Shown: one piece after another, positions 10,459 to 21,052 of the stretch
How the letters are laid out: each line of letters opens with the position of its first letter
Numbering within the stretch: position 1 is the first letter of the stretch
Assembly (NCBI GenBank): GCA_033782935.1
Contig: JAWQEG010000286.1
Location: forward strand, 1,253,501-1,317,500
Reading direction: 5' to 3'
Length of the DNA: 64,000 nucleotides
Source: Petrolisthes cinctipes
Taxonomy: Eukaryota > Arthropoda > Malacostraca > Decapoda > Porcellanidae
Notes under the pieces: generated by a model
What the model was told of the DNA's origin: nothing
Database searches by the model: none
Seen by the model: only the letters and a program-made list of their open reading frames with translations
Program-made: the position numbers and the translations under genes

Positions 10459-13400
10459 ACCTAAAATATCGATTTTTAGCATGTTTTGGGCCTATATTTT
10501 GAAAACATTCTAGCACTGAGTAGGCATGTACAGATCGCTTCTGGGACCCAAAAATATTGAATTTTCGGGTGTTTTGAGCCTGAATTTGGGATATAAACGG
10601 GTACAGAACATGCATACACATATTGACTTTGTTCACCTAAAATATCGATTTTGAGCATGTTTTTGGTCTGTATCTTGAAAACATTCTAGCAAGGAGTAGG
10701 CATGTACAGATCGCTTCTGGGACCCAAAAATATCGAATTTTCGGGTGTTTTGAGCCTGAATTTGGGAAATATACGGGAACAGAAGATGCATACACATATT
10801 GTCTTTGGGCACCTAAAATATCGAATTTCATCATGGTTTGGCCTGTATTTTGAAAATACTCTAACACGGAGTACGAATGTACAAATCGCTTCTGGGACCC
10901 AAAAATATCGAATTTTCCGGTGTTTTGAGCCTGAATTTGAGATATAAACGGGTACAGAAGATGCATGCACATATTGACTTTGGGCACCTAAAATATCGAT
11001 TTTCAGCATGTTTTGGGCCTGTATTTTGAAAATACTCTAACACGGAGTAGGCATGTACAGATCGCTTCTGGGACCCAAAAATATCGAATTTTCGGGTGTT
11101 TTGAGTCTGAATTTGAGATATAAACGGGTACAGAAGATGCATGTACATATCGACTGTGGGCACCTAAAATATCGATTTTTAGCATGTTTTGGGCCTATAT
11201 TTTGAAAACATTCTAGCACTGAGTAGGCATGTACAGATCGCTTCTGGGACCCAAAAATATTGAATTTTTGGGTGTTTTGAGCCTGAATTTGGGATATAAA
11301 CGGGTACAGAACATGCATACACATATTGACTTTGTTCACCTAAAATATCGATTTTGAGCATGTTTTTGGTCTGTATCTTGAAAACATTCTAGCAAGAAGT
11401 AGGCATGTACAGATCGCTTCTGGGACCCAAAAATATCGAATTTTCGGGTGTTTTGAGCCTGAATTTGGGAAATATACGGGTACAGAAGATGCATACACAT
11501 ATTGTCTTTGGGCACCTAAAATATCGATTTTCATCATGGTTTGGCCTGTATTTTGAAAATACTCTAACACGGAGTAGGAATGTACAGATCGCTTCTGGGA
11601 CCCAAAAATATCGAATTTTCGGGTGTTTTGAGCCTGAATTTGAGATATAAACGGGTACAGAAGATGCATGCACATATTGACTTTGGGCACCTAAAATATC
11701 GATTTTCAGCATGTTTTGGGCCTGTATTTTGAAAATACTCTAACACGGAGTAGGCATGTACAGATCGCTTCTGGGACCCAAAAATATCGAATTTTCGGGT
11801 GTTTTGAGTCTGAATTTGAGATATAAACGGGTACAGAAGATGCATGCACATATCGACTGTGGGCACCTAAAATATCGATTTTTAGCATGTTTTGGGCCTA
11901 TATTTTGAAAACATTCTAGCACTGAGTAGGCATGTACAGATCGCTTCTGGGATCCAAAAATATTGAATTTTTGGGTGTTTTGAGCCGGAATTTGGGATAT
12001 AAACGGGTACAGAACATGAATACACATATTGACTTTGTTCACCTAAAATATCGATTTTGAGCATGTTTTGGGTCTGTATCTTGAAAACATTCTAGCAAGG
12101 AGTAGGCATGTACAGATCGCTTCTGGGACCCAAAAATATCGAATTTTCGGGTGTTTTGAGCCTGAATTTGGGAAATATACGGGTACAGAAGATGCATACA
12201 CATATTGTCTTTGGGCACCTAAAATATCGATTTTTATCATGGTTTGGCCTGTATTTTGAAAATACTCTAACACGGAGTAGGAATGTACAGATCGCTTCTG
12301 GGACCCAAAAATATCGAATTTTCGGGTGTTTTGAGTCTGAATTTGAGATATAAACGGGTACAGAAGATGCATGCACATATCGACTGTGGGCACCTAAAAT
12401 ATCGATTTTTAGCATGTTTTGGGCCTATATTTTGAAAACATTCTAGCACTGAGTAGGCATGTACAGATCGCTTCTGGGACCCAAAAATATTGAATTTTTG
12501 GGTGTTTTGAGCCTGAATTTGGGATATAAACGGGTACAGAAGATGCATACACATATTGACTTTGTTCACCTAAAATATCGATTTTGAGCATGTTTTGGGT
12601 CTGTATCTTGAAAACATTCTAGCAAGGAGTAGGCATGTACAGATCGCTTCTGGGACCCAAAAATATCGAATTTTGGGGTGTTTTGAGCCTGAATTTGGGA
12701 AATATACGGGTACAGAAAATGCATACACATATTGTCTTTGGGCACCTAAAATATCGATTTTCATCATGGTTTGGCCTGTATTTTGAAAATACTCTAACAC
12801 GGAGTAGGAATGTACAGATCGCTTCTGGGACCCAAAAATATCGAATTTTCCGGTGTTTTGAGACTGAATTTGAGATATAAACGGGTACAGAAGATGCATG
12901 CACATATTGACTTTGGGCACTTAAAATATCGATTTTCAGCATGTTTTGGGCCTGTATTTTGAAAATACTCTAACACGGAGTAGGCATGTACAGATCGCTT
13001 CTGGGACCCAAAAATATCGAATTTTCGGGTGTTTCGAGTCTGAATTTGAGATATAAACGGGTACAGAAGATGCATGCACATATCGACTGTGGGCAACTAA
13101 AATATAGATTTTTAGCATGTTTTGGGCCTATATTTTGAAAACATTCCAGCACTGAGTAGGCATGTACAGATCGCTTCTGGGACCCAAAAATATTGAATTT
13201 TTGGGTGTTTTGAGCCTGAATTTGGGATATAAACGGGTATAGAAGATGCATACACATATTGACTTTGTTCACCTAAAATATCGATTTTGAGCATGTTTTG
13301 GGTCTGTATCTTGAAAACATTCTAGCAAGGAGTAGGCATGTACAGATCGCTTCTGGGACCCAAAAATATCGAATTTTCGGGTGTTTTGAGCCTGAATTTT

Positions 13401-14079
13401 TGAAATATACGGGTACAGAAGATGCATACACATATTGTCTTTGGGCACCTAAAATATCGATTTTCATCATGGTTTGGCCTGTATTTTGAAAATACTCTAA
13501 CACGGAGTAGGAATGTACAGATCGCTTCTGGGACCCAAAAATATCGAATTTTCCGGTGTTTTCAGCCTGAATTTGAGATATAAACGGGTACAGAAGATAC
13601 ATGCACATATTGACTTTGGGCACCTAAAATATCGATTTTGAGCATGTTTTGGGTCTGTATCTTGAAAACATTCTAGCACTGAGTAGGCATGTACAGATCG
13701 CTTCTGGGACCCAAAAATATCGAATTTTCCGGTGTTTTGAGCCTGAATATGAGATATAAACGGGTACAGAAGATGCATGCACATATTGACTTTGGTCACT
13801 TAAAATATCGATTTTCAGCATGTTTTGGGCCTGTATTTTGAAAATACTCTAACACGGAGTAGGCATGTACAGATCGCTTCTGGGACCCAAAAATATCGAA
13901 TTTTCGGGTGTTTTGAGCCTGAATTTGGGAAATATACGGGTACAGAAGATGCATACACATATTGTCTTTGGGCACCTAAAATATCGATTTTCAGCATGTT
14001 TTGTGCCTGTATTTTGAAAATACTCTAACACGGAGTAGGCATGTACAGATCGCTTCTGGGACCCAAAAATATCAAATTT
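10459..14079. repeat. 176-bp satellite array, right block, with 4-monomer higher-order repeat
   Basis: About 20 more copies of the same satellite. Variant monomers recur in a fixed order every 703 bp (four monomers, one being 1 bp shorter at the catggtttggcctg variant). For example, the same variant recurs at 10637, 11340 and 12043, and again at 12570 and 13273. One interval of 527 bp (12043 to 12570) lacks one monomer. The array ends abruptly at about 14,079, where sequence shared with the other H2A promoters starts. Confidence 0.95.
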
Positions 14080-14284
14080 CTTTGTTAGATTGGTGTACTT
14101 CATGAATAAAAAATATTTCACAAAAATTGAAAGAAATATTACAAAGGCTAAGTTGTTTCATTCTATGGAGCGAGAGGATCACGAGACACCGTCCCACCCT
14201 CGCGCTCCTCCTTGATTGGTCAAAATAGGGTGTCTCTGATTCTACAGCCCCTATTTATAATTTGTTAGGGCGATAACTCCACCT
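14080..14284 (+). promoter_or_regulatory. Histone H2A promoter of unit A, severed from its gene
   Basis: About 190 bp homologous to the promoters of the intact H2A genes (40,255-40,445 and the reverse complement of 47,040-47,215). It has an inverted CCAAT box (ATTGG at 14215-14219) and a TATA box (tatttataa, 14252-14260), followed by tttgttagggcga. In the intact genes the untranslated leader follows directly. Here the homology stops at about 14273, and the next histone sequence is 6.7 kb downstream at about 21,003. The satellite joins its upstream edge. Confidence 0.9.
14274..14284. repeat. Target-site duplication of LINE-1, left copy
   Basis: taactccacct, repeated exactly at 20330-20340 on the other side of LINE-1. 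It begins 22 nt downstream of the first T of the H2A TATA box. Confidence 0.88.
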
Positions 14285-14952
14285 CATTATGCGTCCAGAC
14301 TTTGTTCAGTCCAGACCTCGTCCTCTCTGTGCATAGCAACAACAGACACCAGTACTGTTCGTGGAGTTACCTTGGTGTACCGAGGCCTCTTACCGGCAGT
14401 ACTCCGTTGTTTCTTTGCCTTGGTAAAGTAATTAAGTAAAGTAAATTTGCAGCGTTTTGCTGCACTGCTGTGTACACCTTCAGTGATTTGTTTTTTGCTG
14501 GAGGACAACCAGTAGTATATGGTAGATAGTAGTTAGTTGTTCCCCACACCAGACCCGCAGCACTCACTGCCTCAGGGGAAACCCTGTGGTAGGGGGGCCC
14601 AGTAGTCTGGTGCGTCATTTGGGCACCTCTTTTTCTTAAACTACTTTTTCTTCTATATTTTCCGTGCGACCTCCTGGGCCTACGGTTGTCTCTTGGCTGA
14701 GCAACGGTATTCGCTTGGGAGGTGGGTTCCTACTACACCACCCCTCGCATTAGGCAGGTTCGGTGGTGGGGAAGTTCCTTCCGCACAAACTCCGATCCCC
14801 TAGCTGGTACTGGAGAACGCCGCCAGGCTACCACTAGGGGGGGGCGAGTAAAGGTAACTTTTATTCCCTAAATTATTGTCCATTTTTGGGGGTTGATACA
14901 ATAGTTCAGGGAGGTAGGTGAGTGTGCGAGGAGAGGGGTCGGACGTAGTCCG

Positions 14953-16317
14953 ATGCCCCGGATGGATGAACCCCCGACTAGCCTCCCTCCTCCTCAAGGA
15001 GGGAGGTTAACGACTAAGGACCAAACTAGGACAATGGCTGACAATAATGGAACCCCTACGGCAGACAGACAAAGACAACCTGATGTTAAAATTCCTCCTA
15101 TGAATGCTCGCTATGTAAATATTAGATGTGTAGATGAGGGTCAGTCTCTCAAGAATTTTAACCCCTTTATCGTCAAAAAGGTCCTTGATGGTCAAGTGGG
15201 TGGCAGTCTTGCTGCTGCTAACAAGTTGCGTGATGGTAGTATCCTGGTAAAAGTACTGAAGGCATCCCAGGTTAAGGATCTCCTTAAACTGACGCAAATT
15301 CATAACTTTAAGGTGAAAGCCACCATTCCAGTGGGGCCGAATACCTGTAAGGGCGTCATTTTCCATAGGGATTTGGCCGCTCTGGATGAGGCTGAAATTT
15401 TGGAAGGAATGAAGGACCAAGGCGTTGTTGATGTACAAAGTATGACCAGGATGAGAGAGAACAAGAGAGAGAAATTTGGCTTGTGTTTCCTGACTTTTGC
15501 TTCAGCACAGATTCCGGAAACGGTAAAGATTGGATACGAAATAGTTCACGTTAGACCATACATTCAGAAACCGATGCGTTGTTTCCGTTGCCAGAAATTC
15601 GGACACACGGCATTGAGGTGTTTCAATAAAGATTCATTCACTTGTGGTAAATGTGCAGGTAGACACGAGACTGAGTTGTGTTCAGAGACAGTCTTCAGGT
15701 GTGCTAATTGTGGCGGCCCCCACCAGGCAAGTGCAGGTGACTGCAGGAGCCTTAAAGTGGAGACTGAAGCAATGGCATACATGAGGGCTCATGATGTTAG
15801 TTATGGTGAGGCAAAGAGGAAGGTGGAGGGGGTTAACCAAACTCCCACAGTTTCCTATGCTGCAGCTATAACTGGCAACACTGCTCCTGTAACTACAACA
15901 AATGTTAACGTGGCTATCCAAGCTAAAGATAATGAAATTAAAGACTTGAAGGATACTGTAAACAAATTAACGCTGCTAGTAGAAAGTTTGACAAAAAAAT
16001 TAGAAGTTGTTGAATCAACCCAGCAAAAGAAGCACCACAAAGCTGATGATACCGTATCAGCTTCAAAATCTCATGTTCTCGCTCAGGTGACTCCCATGAA
16101 GCCTACATCCGGGAGTCGTCCGGTTCGTCGCGAGACGAGCCGTTCGAGGACTGGCTCTGTACCTCATGGAGAGGAACAGGCGATGGAGACTACCGTCGCG
16201 AAACCTGCCCGCGGGAGGTCCCCGGGAAGTGCAGAGGAGGAAGAGGGTCTTCCCTCCCAGCACAAAAAGGTTCGGCCAGACGAACAAGGCTCCAAGAAAC
16301 CCCATAAACAGCGATAA
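14953..16317 (+). CDS. LINE-1 ORF1, Gag-like nucleic-acid-binding protein
   Basis: Protein of 454 residues that should coat the LINE RNA to form the retrotransposition particle. After a proline-rich N terminus there is a globular region resembling the RNA-binding part of I/Jockey-type ORF1. Three consecutive zinc knuckles follow at about residues 210-260: CFRCQKFGHTALRC, CGKCAGRHETELC and CANCGGPHQASAGDC. The C-terminal third is charged and low in complexity, with a predicted coiled-coil-like stretch (about 325-360). A second in-frame Met at residue 4 is an alternative start. The closest relative in the window is LINE-2 ORF1, which keeps the same knuckle arrangement and the PETVKIGYEIV motif. 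No stops or frameshifts are seen. Confidence 0.9.
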   Translation: MPRMDEPPTSLPPPQGGRLTTKDQTRTMADNNGTPTADRQRQPDVKIPPMNARYVNIRCVDEGQSLKNFNPFIVKKVLDGQVGGSLAAANKLRDGSILVKVLKASQVKDLLKLTQIHNFKVKATIPVGPNTCKGVIFHRDLAALDEAEILEGMKDQGVVDVQSMTRMRENKREKFGLCFLTFASAQIPETVKIGYEIVHVRPYIQKPMRCFRCQKFGHTALRCFNKDSFTCGKCAGRHETELCSETVFRCANCGGPHQASAGDCRSLKVETEAMAYMRAHDVSYGEAKRKVEGVNQTPTVSYAAAITGNTAPVTTTNVNVAIQAKDNEIKDLKDTVNKLTLLVESLTKKLEVVESTQQKKHHKADDTVSASKSHVLAQVTPMKPTSGSRPVRRETSRSRTGSVPHGEEQAMETTVAKPARGRSPGSAEEEEGLPSQHKKVRPDEQGSKKPHKQR

Positions 16318-16322
16318 TCTTC

Positions 16323-19300
16323 GCGCTAACCATACTCCAATGGAACTGTCGAAGTCTTAGAGCTAGATTAAATGAACTTAAACTTTTGGCTTGTTCTTAC
16401 GCTGCCGATATTATTGCCCTTCAGGAAACTCATCTGAACGACCAAGTCGAAGACGAGGTTGTTCAGCTTCGGAACTACAAGTTAATTAGGAGGGACCGTG
16501 GGGGGAGGGGTGGAGGTGGAGTGGCAATCTACATCCGCCATAACCTCCCTTTCACTGATGTGCCCTGTAATTTTCCTCTGGAAAGTGTCGCTTGCAGAGT
16601 AAAGTTCGGTGGCACCTACCTGACTATCTGTTCTGTCTACTGTCCTCCTGATACAGTAACTTATGATGATGTTTTTGATCTACAGGACAGTCTGCCCTGT
16701 AGAAAATTAATTGTAGGTGATTTTAATGCTCATCATACGTTATGGGGTTCCCTGCAGGATGACAGAAAGGGGGAACAGATGGCTAGGCTAATCAGTGATT
16801 CCAATTTGGTTCTTCTGAACGACGGTAGTCCGACGAGAGTTGATGATAATACTGGTAATTTTAGCGTTCTTGACCTATCTCTGGTCTCCCCATCCATTGC
16901 AGCCTCTTGCCAGTGGCTACCCATTGATGACTCATTGGGAAGCGACCATTTTCCTATTGTGATTAAATTTAAAAGCGACACTATTAAAGAGCCTTCAGCA
17001 CCTAAATTTAACGTAAAAAAAGCAGACTGGGTGTCCTTCACAAAGGGTGTCAATATTGAAATTGTTGGAGAAACCATTGATGATAAAGTAAATAATATTC
17101 AAGATAATATCCTCAAAGCCGCAATGGCAACAATTCCTAAGACTTCGGTAGATAGCGCAAAGCATAGAGTTCCATGGTGGACGCCAGATTGCCGCAGGGT
17201 ACTGTGTGAGAGGAATAGAGCCTACAGGCTTTTCAAAAATCGCATTAGTGATGAGAACTTTCGCAAGTATAAACTTGCGAGAGCTAGGGCTCGTCGAACC
17301 ATCAGACAAGCCAAACGAGACTCCTGGCGATGCTTTGTCTCTAGTATCAACAGTGAAACATCAATTTCCCAAGTCTGGTCCACTGTAAGAAAATTAAATA
17401 AGAAAAAAATATCTAATAAAATTACCAACATCACTTTTAATAACATCAATTATGACGAACCTAGAGACATTGCTAACGCCCTCGCCAGGCAGTTCTCTTT
17501 TGCTAGCAGCTCTGAAAATTACCATCCAGCTTTCCTGCCCATCAAGGAAGCATCAGAGCTGCAGCATATTGACTTTGCCACAGGAGATGAATTAGATTAC
17601 AACAGTGATCTAACAATGCAAGAGCTTGTCCAAGCCCTAGGAGCCTGTAGTGGGACATCCCCAGGACCCGATGAGATTCGGTATGAGATGATAAAGCATC
17701 TTGATCATGATTCCATGATCAAGATGTTGCAAGTGTTTAACGAGATTTGGAGGGGTCACACCTTTCCAAACTCGTGGCACTTTGCACATGTCATTCCCAT
17801 ACCGAAAGGAGGGGGGGACCCCAGATCGACTTCATCGTATCGCCCTATTGCGCTCACAAGTTGCTTATGCAAGGTTATGGAACGAATTGTTAATCGTAGG
17901 CTATTGCATTTTTTAAATTCCAGGAATTTGCTGGTTGACGAGCAGTGTGGCTTCCGTAAAGGTCGCCAGACGCTCGATCAGCTAGTGAACCTGGAAGTTC
18001 AAATTCAAGAGGCATTTGCCAAAAAACAATTTTTGATTGCAGTATTTTTAGACATTGAAAAAGCCTACGACATGACTTGGCGACATGGCCTCCTCAGGAA
18101 ACTATATGCGATGGGATTACGCGGTAACCTGCCCTTTTTTGTTAAGAATTTCATTTCTGACAGAACTTTCTCTGTCAAGCTTTTTTCGGACACAGTCACT
18201 TTCTCGGACATATTTGTCCAGGCAAATGGGGTGCCCCAGGGGAGTGTTCTGTCTCCGACCTTATTTCTATGTATGATCAATGACATTCTACCAGCTCCTC
18301 CTCGAAATCTTAAATACTCACTGTACGCCGACGACTGTGCGATATGGCACTCCAGCTGTAATGCAGAGTTTTCGGCAACTCGGATCCAATTGGCACTGGA
18401 TTTGATTCACAATTGGGGCCTCCAGTGGGGTTTTAAGTTTTCAGTAAGAAAGAGTGTAGGGGTTATTTTCACTCATAGGAAGAAGCCAGACGTCAGGCTG
18501 ACTATGGGTGTCAACCCCCTACCTATTCAAAATTCTACTAAATTTCTTGGACTGCATTTTGACAGTCGACTGACATGGCGAGTCCATGTCAGTCAGTTAA
18601 AAATTAAATGTTTAAAAGCACTCAATTTGCTGAAGTGCATTTCTGGTACTCAATGGGGAGCAGATAGGAAGTCATTGCTAATGCTATATAAATCCCTGAT
18701 TAGATCTAGAGTAGATTATGGGTCAATAGTGTATGGTTCGGCATCTGAGTCTGTGTTGAAAGGTTTGGATGTTGTGCAGAATGCGTGTTTGCGTGTGTGT
18801 CTTGGAGCCCTACGTTGCACTCGAATCGAGCGTCTAGAGGTGGAGTCACAAGTGCCTCCCCTCCGATTGAGACGAGATCAACTACTATTAGTATATTGTG
18901 CTAAAAAATCCAGGGTGCCGAGTCATCTTCCCGGGAATGCCTTGCTACGGCAACAGCACCCGGGGGGCCATGGCGCTAGGCCCCTGGCAGAGGGACCGAG
19001 TCGTCCGTCCGGGAACCCCTGCGCCCCAGGGGGCACTGGCGTGAGGCCAATGGGGACCAGGCCCCAAGTTCAGGTACCCGGGGAGCCGAGTCATCCTCCC
19101 GGTAATGCCTTGGAGAGGTATTTGCAGCCGGGGGGCCATGGCGATAGGCCCCCGGAAGGGCCGAGTTATCCGCCTGGGCGTCGCACGGCCCCGGAGGGCA
19201 CTGGCGTGAGGTCCCTCAGAGCAAGACTCCACGACCTCGTAGAGTGTGTCGGTATAGAATTATCAACAATCGATTCCCTGGTTTTAGTAAATATTGCACC

Positions 19301-20237
19301 CTGGGTAACACCCCCCTTCACTATTGTGGATTCCTGGCTGCCAGGGGTTAAATCCCGGGTGCCGGAGGTGGAGGTACACCAGAGGTTTCGTGAGATAATT
19401 GTTCAACATCTTTCATATTTCCATCTGTATACCGACGGTTCCAAGACGGATGAATGTGTGGGTGCAGGTGTATGGTCGACTGAATGTCAGTTAAGATTCA
19501 GACTGCCGATTCATACATCTATTTTTATTGCTGAACTTTTTGCTATTAATAAAGCTTTGGATTTTGCCCTATCGACGACCCACGATAGGATAGTTATTTT
19601 TACAGATTCATTAAGTTCACTTCAAGCTATTAAATCCTTAAATACAACTAACAACGAAATACAGGGTAATATCATTAGTAAGCTGTTTTGTGCCAATAAA
19701 TCAATCAAGCTAATATGGGTACCTTCACATTATGGTATCTATGGTAATGAACAGGCTGATATACTAGCCGGGTCAACTGTTGATCTGGACCTTAGCATAG
19801 TCCGTACGGATCTCAGGTGTTTTGTTTCCCTCATTAAGTCTCGAATTCATCTCCTGTGGCAAAGGCAGTGGACCAGATTAGACATCAGAAACAAAGTCAA
19901 AAAAGTTATTGAACCCTGGGCTACGTCGTCATGGCGTAGTCGCAGGGACGAGGTGGTGTTAGCCCGTCTAAGGGTTAACGCCACATGGTTAACCCACCTA
20001 GAACCATATATTAACAGAACTTTTCCCCCTCAATGCACATCATGCAACACAATACTATCTATAAATCATTTATTAATTTTTTGTACTGATCATAATAATC
20101 AAAGAAGTAAAATTAAACAATATTTTCAACTTAAAAAAATAGCTCTAACCATCGAAAATATTCTATCAGATGATAAGAATATTATAAACAAACTGCTGAG
20201 TTTTCTGAGGGAGACAAAACTTTATGACCTTATATAG
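16323..20237 (+). CDS. LINE-1 ORF2: endonuclease, reverse transcriptase, RNase H
   Basis: About 1,300 residues. The apurinic-type endonuclease starts at ILQWNCRSL (16,332), with LQET, GDFNAHH and GSDHFPI motifs. The RT follows with SYRPIALTSCLCKVMERI, the FLDIEKAYD motif, NGVPQGSVLSPTLF and the catalytic YADD in KYSLYADDCAIWH. RNase H is C-terminal (YTDGSKTDECVGAGVWS, ELFAINKAL, FTDSLSSLQAI, YGNEQADIL). A zinc-type C-x2-C...H...C end (CTSCNTILSINHLLIFC) closes the protein. No ATG precedes the endonuclease motif in this frame; the equivalent position in LINE-2 is ATG, so the start is either lost or ORF2 is reached by reinitiation after ORF1. Compared with LINE-2 ORF2 it has a GC-rich insertion of roughly 100 residues between RT and RNase H. 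Confidence 0.9.
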   Translation, partial: ALTILQWNCRSLRARLNELKLLACSYAADIIALQETHLNDQVEDEVVQLRNYKLIRRDRGGRGGGGVAIYIRHNLPFTDVPCNFPLESVACRVKFGGTYLTICSVYCPPDTVTYDDVFDLQDSLPCRKLIVGDFNAHHTLWGSLQDDRKGEQMARLISDSNLVLLNDGSPTRVDDNTGNFSVLDLSLVSPSIAASCQWLPIDDSLGSDHFPIVIKFKSDTIKEPSAPKFNVKKADWVSFTKGVNIEIVGETIDDKVNNIQDNILKAAMATIPKTSVDSAKHRVPWWTPDCRRVLCERNRAYRLFKNRISDENFRKYKLARARARRTIRQAKRDSWRCFVSSINSETSISQVWSTVRKLNKKKISNKITNITFNNINYDEPRDIANALARQFSFASSSENYHPAFLPIKEASELQHIDFATGDELDYNSDLTMQELVQALGACSGTSPGPDEIRYEMIKHLDHDSMIKMLQVFNEIWRGHTFPNSWHFAHVIPIPKGGGDPRSTSSYRPIALTSCLCKVMERIVNRRLLHFLNSRNLLVDEQCGFRKGRQTLDQLVNLEVQIQEAFAKKQFLIAVFLDIEKAYDMTWRHGLLRKLYAMGLRGNLPFFVKNFISDRTFSVKLFSDTVTFSDIFVQANGVPQGSVLSPTLFLCMINDILPAPPRNLKYSLYADDCAIWHSSCNAEFSATRIQLALDLIHNWGLQWGFKFSVRKSVGVIFTHRKKPDVRLTMGVNPLPIQNSTKFLGLHFDSRLTWRVHVSQLKIKCLKALNLLKCISGTQWGADRKSLLMLYKSLIRSRVDYGSIVYGSASESVLKGLDVVQNACLRVCLGALRCTRIERLEVESQVPPLRLRRDQLLLVYCAKKSRVPSHLPGNALLRQQHPGGHGARPLAEGPSRPSGNPCAPGGTGVRPMGTRPQVQVPGEPSHPPGNALERYLQPGGHGDRPPEGPSYPPGRRTAPEGTGVRSLRARLHDLVECVGIELSTIDSLVLVNIAPWVTPPFTIVDSWLPGVKSRVPEVEVHQRFREIIVQHLSYFHLYTDGSKTDECVGAGVWSTECQLRFRLPIHTSIFIAELFAINKALDFALSTTHDRIVIFTDSLSSLQAIKSLNTTNNEIQGNIISKLFCANKSIKLIWVPSHYGIYGNEQADILAGSTVDLDLSIVRTDLRCFVSLIKSRIHLLWQRQWTRLDIRNKVKKVIEPWATSSWRSRRDEVVLARLRVNATWLTHLEPYINRTFPPQCTSCNTILSINHLLIFCTDHNNQRSKIKQYFQLKKIALTIENILSDDKNIINKLLSFLRETKLYDLI
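18916..19250 (+). repeat. 168-bp in-frame tandem duplication inside LINE-1 ORF2
   Basis: A GC-rich block whose two copies start near 18,918 and 19,086 and share ccgagtcatc and ggggggccatggcg. They translate to Pro/Gly-rich repeats (PGNAL...PGGHG.RP...EGPS). 168 is a multiple of 3, so the frame stays open. The segment has no counterpart in LINE-2 ORF2 and differs strikingly in base composition from its flanks. Confidence 0.85.
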
Positions 20238-20329
20238 ATTGATATAATAAAATGGATCCAATGGCTTAATGACCTTTGGCTATATGCCTCTGGTTGATAG
20301 CCAATAAATCCAACAAGAAGTAGTAGAAG

Positions 20330-20340
20330 TAACTCCACCT
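20330..20340. repeat. Target-site duplication of LINE-1, right copy
   Basis: taactccacct, identical to 14274-14284. Confidence 0.88.
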
Positions 20341-21001
20341 AGAAGACAGTTCGCAAACCTTTTCCATGAAGATTCCAGGCCACCACCCACCCCTACTTAC
20401 ACCTACAGATAAAACACAAACAAGCCATTCTGCAGACTATCATTTAAACATTCAAAAACACGAACAATAAACACCAGCTCTCCCTAAATCTTCCCTGATT
20501 GACTGACATGTTTCATCACTCAGGGAGGCAGTGGGGAGGGCAAGACACACACGCACTGATGCGCGCACTGCCTCACATAACCCACACTAATCAACAACCC
20601 CAATCCACCCTTCCCACACGCCTGCTCACTCCCTACTCTAAACCTTTCCCTCATTCCACTGGCTCCATCAATGACCCCGTATTTGTTTCCATTGTTTCAT
20701 TCATACTTATTCCTCTTCACTTTGGCCGTTTCTATCTCGCAGTCCAACACCTCAGCACACACCACCAGACCACTCCTCCTACCCGTCCGTCCTTGCCGCC
20801 ACACTCCACCTTCCCATGCCTACATCCTCCTTCCTAATTGCAACTGTCCACTACCCACTTCCTTTTCCAACAACCTACCAACGCATGCTGAGTTAAGCCT
20901 CGGCTCTTTTTCTCCCACTAAAACTCACTTCCTCTTGCTTACTCTTTCTCTATCCCCAACCTTCTTTCCCCCACCTTTACTACTTAAAAAAAAAAAAAAA
21001 A
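20341..21001 (+). mobile_element. 0.66-kb poly(A)-tailed insert between LINE-1 and the H2A leader
   Basis: Pyrimidine- and C-rich sequence absent from the two intact H2A genes. It ends in an uninterrupted run of about 18 A (from about 20,986) directly before the H2A leader (tttcatttgtgttaatcttc). A terminal poly(A) run is the mark of target-primed reverse transcription, so this looks like an earlier retro-insertion into the H2A start site, into whose 5' edge LINE-1 then inserted. No coding potential is convincing. The source is unknown. Confidence 0.6.
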
Positions 21002-21052
21002 ATATTTCATTTGTGTTAATCTTCGACAGACCTCTATATCGACTCAGTTACC

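Larger units (their letters stand above)
14285..20329 (+). mobile_element. LINE-1: full-length I/Jockey-like non-LTR retrotransposon in the H2A 5' region
   Basis: A 6.0-kb element bounded by an 11-bp perfect target duplication, with a 668-bp 5' untranslated region, a Gag-like ORF1 with three CCHC knuckles, an ORF2 with endonuclease, reverse transcriptase and RNase H, and a 92-bp 3' tail. The tail ends in a short tag/aag-rich stretch instead of poly(A). Long undamaged ORFs and perfect target duplications indicate a recent insertion. It lies in the same orientation as the H2A gene whose promoter it separates from its coding region. LINE-2 at 23,064-28,956 is a related but clearly different family. 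Confidence 0.9.

Noticed and set aside
1..14079. Many open frames of 60-158 residues on both strands of the satellite
   Set aside because: They repeat with the 176-bp monomer, change frame from copy to copy and have no start or codon signal. They are by-products of the tandem repeat.
1..14079. CRISPR-like array
   Set aside because: Repeats are contiguous with no unique spacers, and the genome is clearly eukaryotic.
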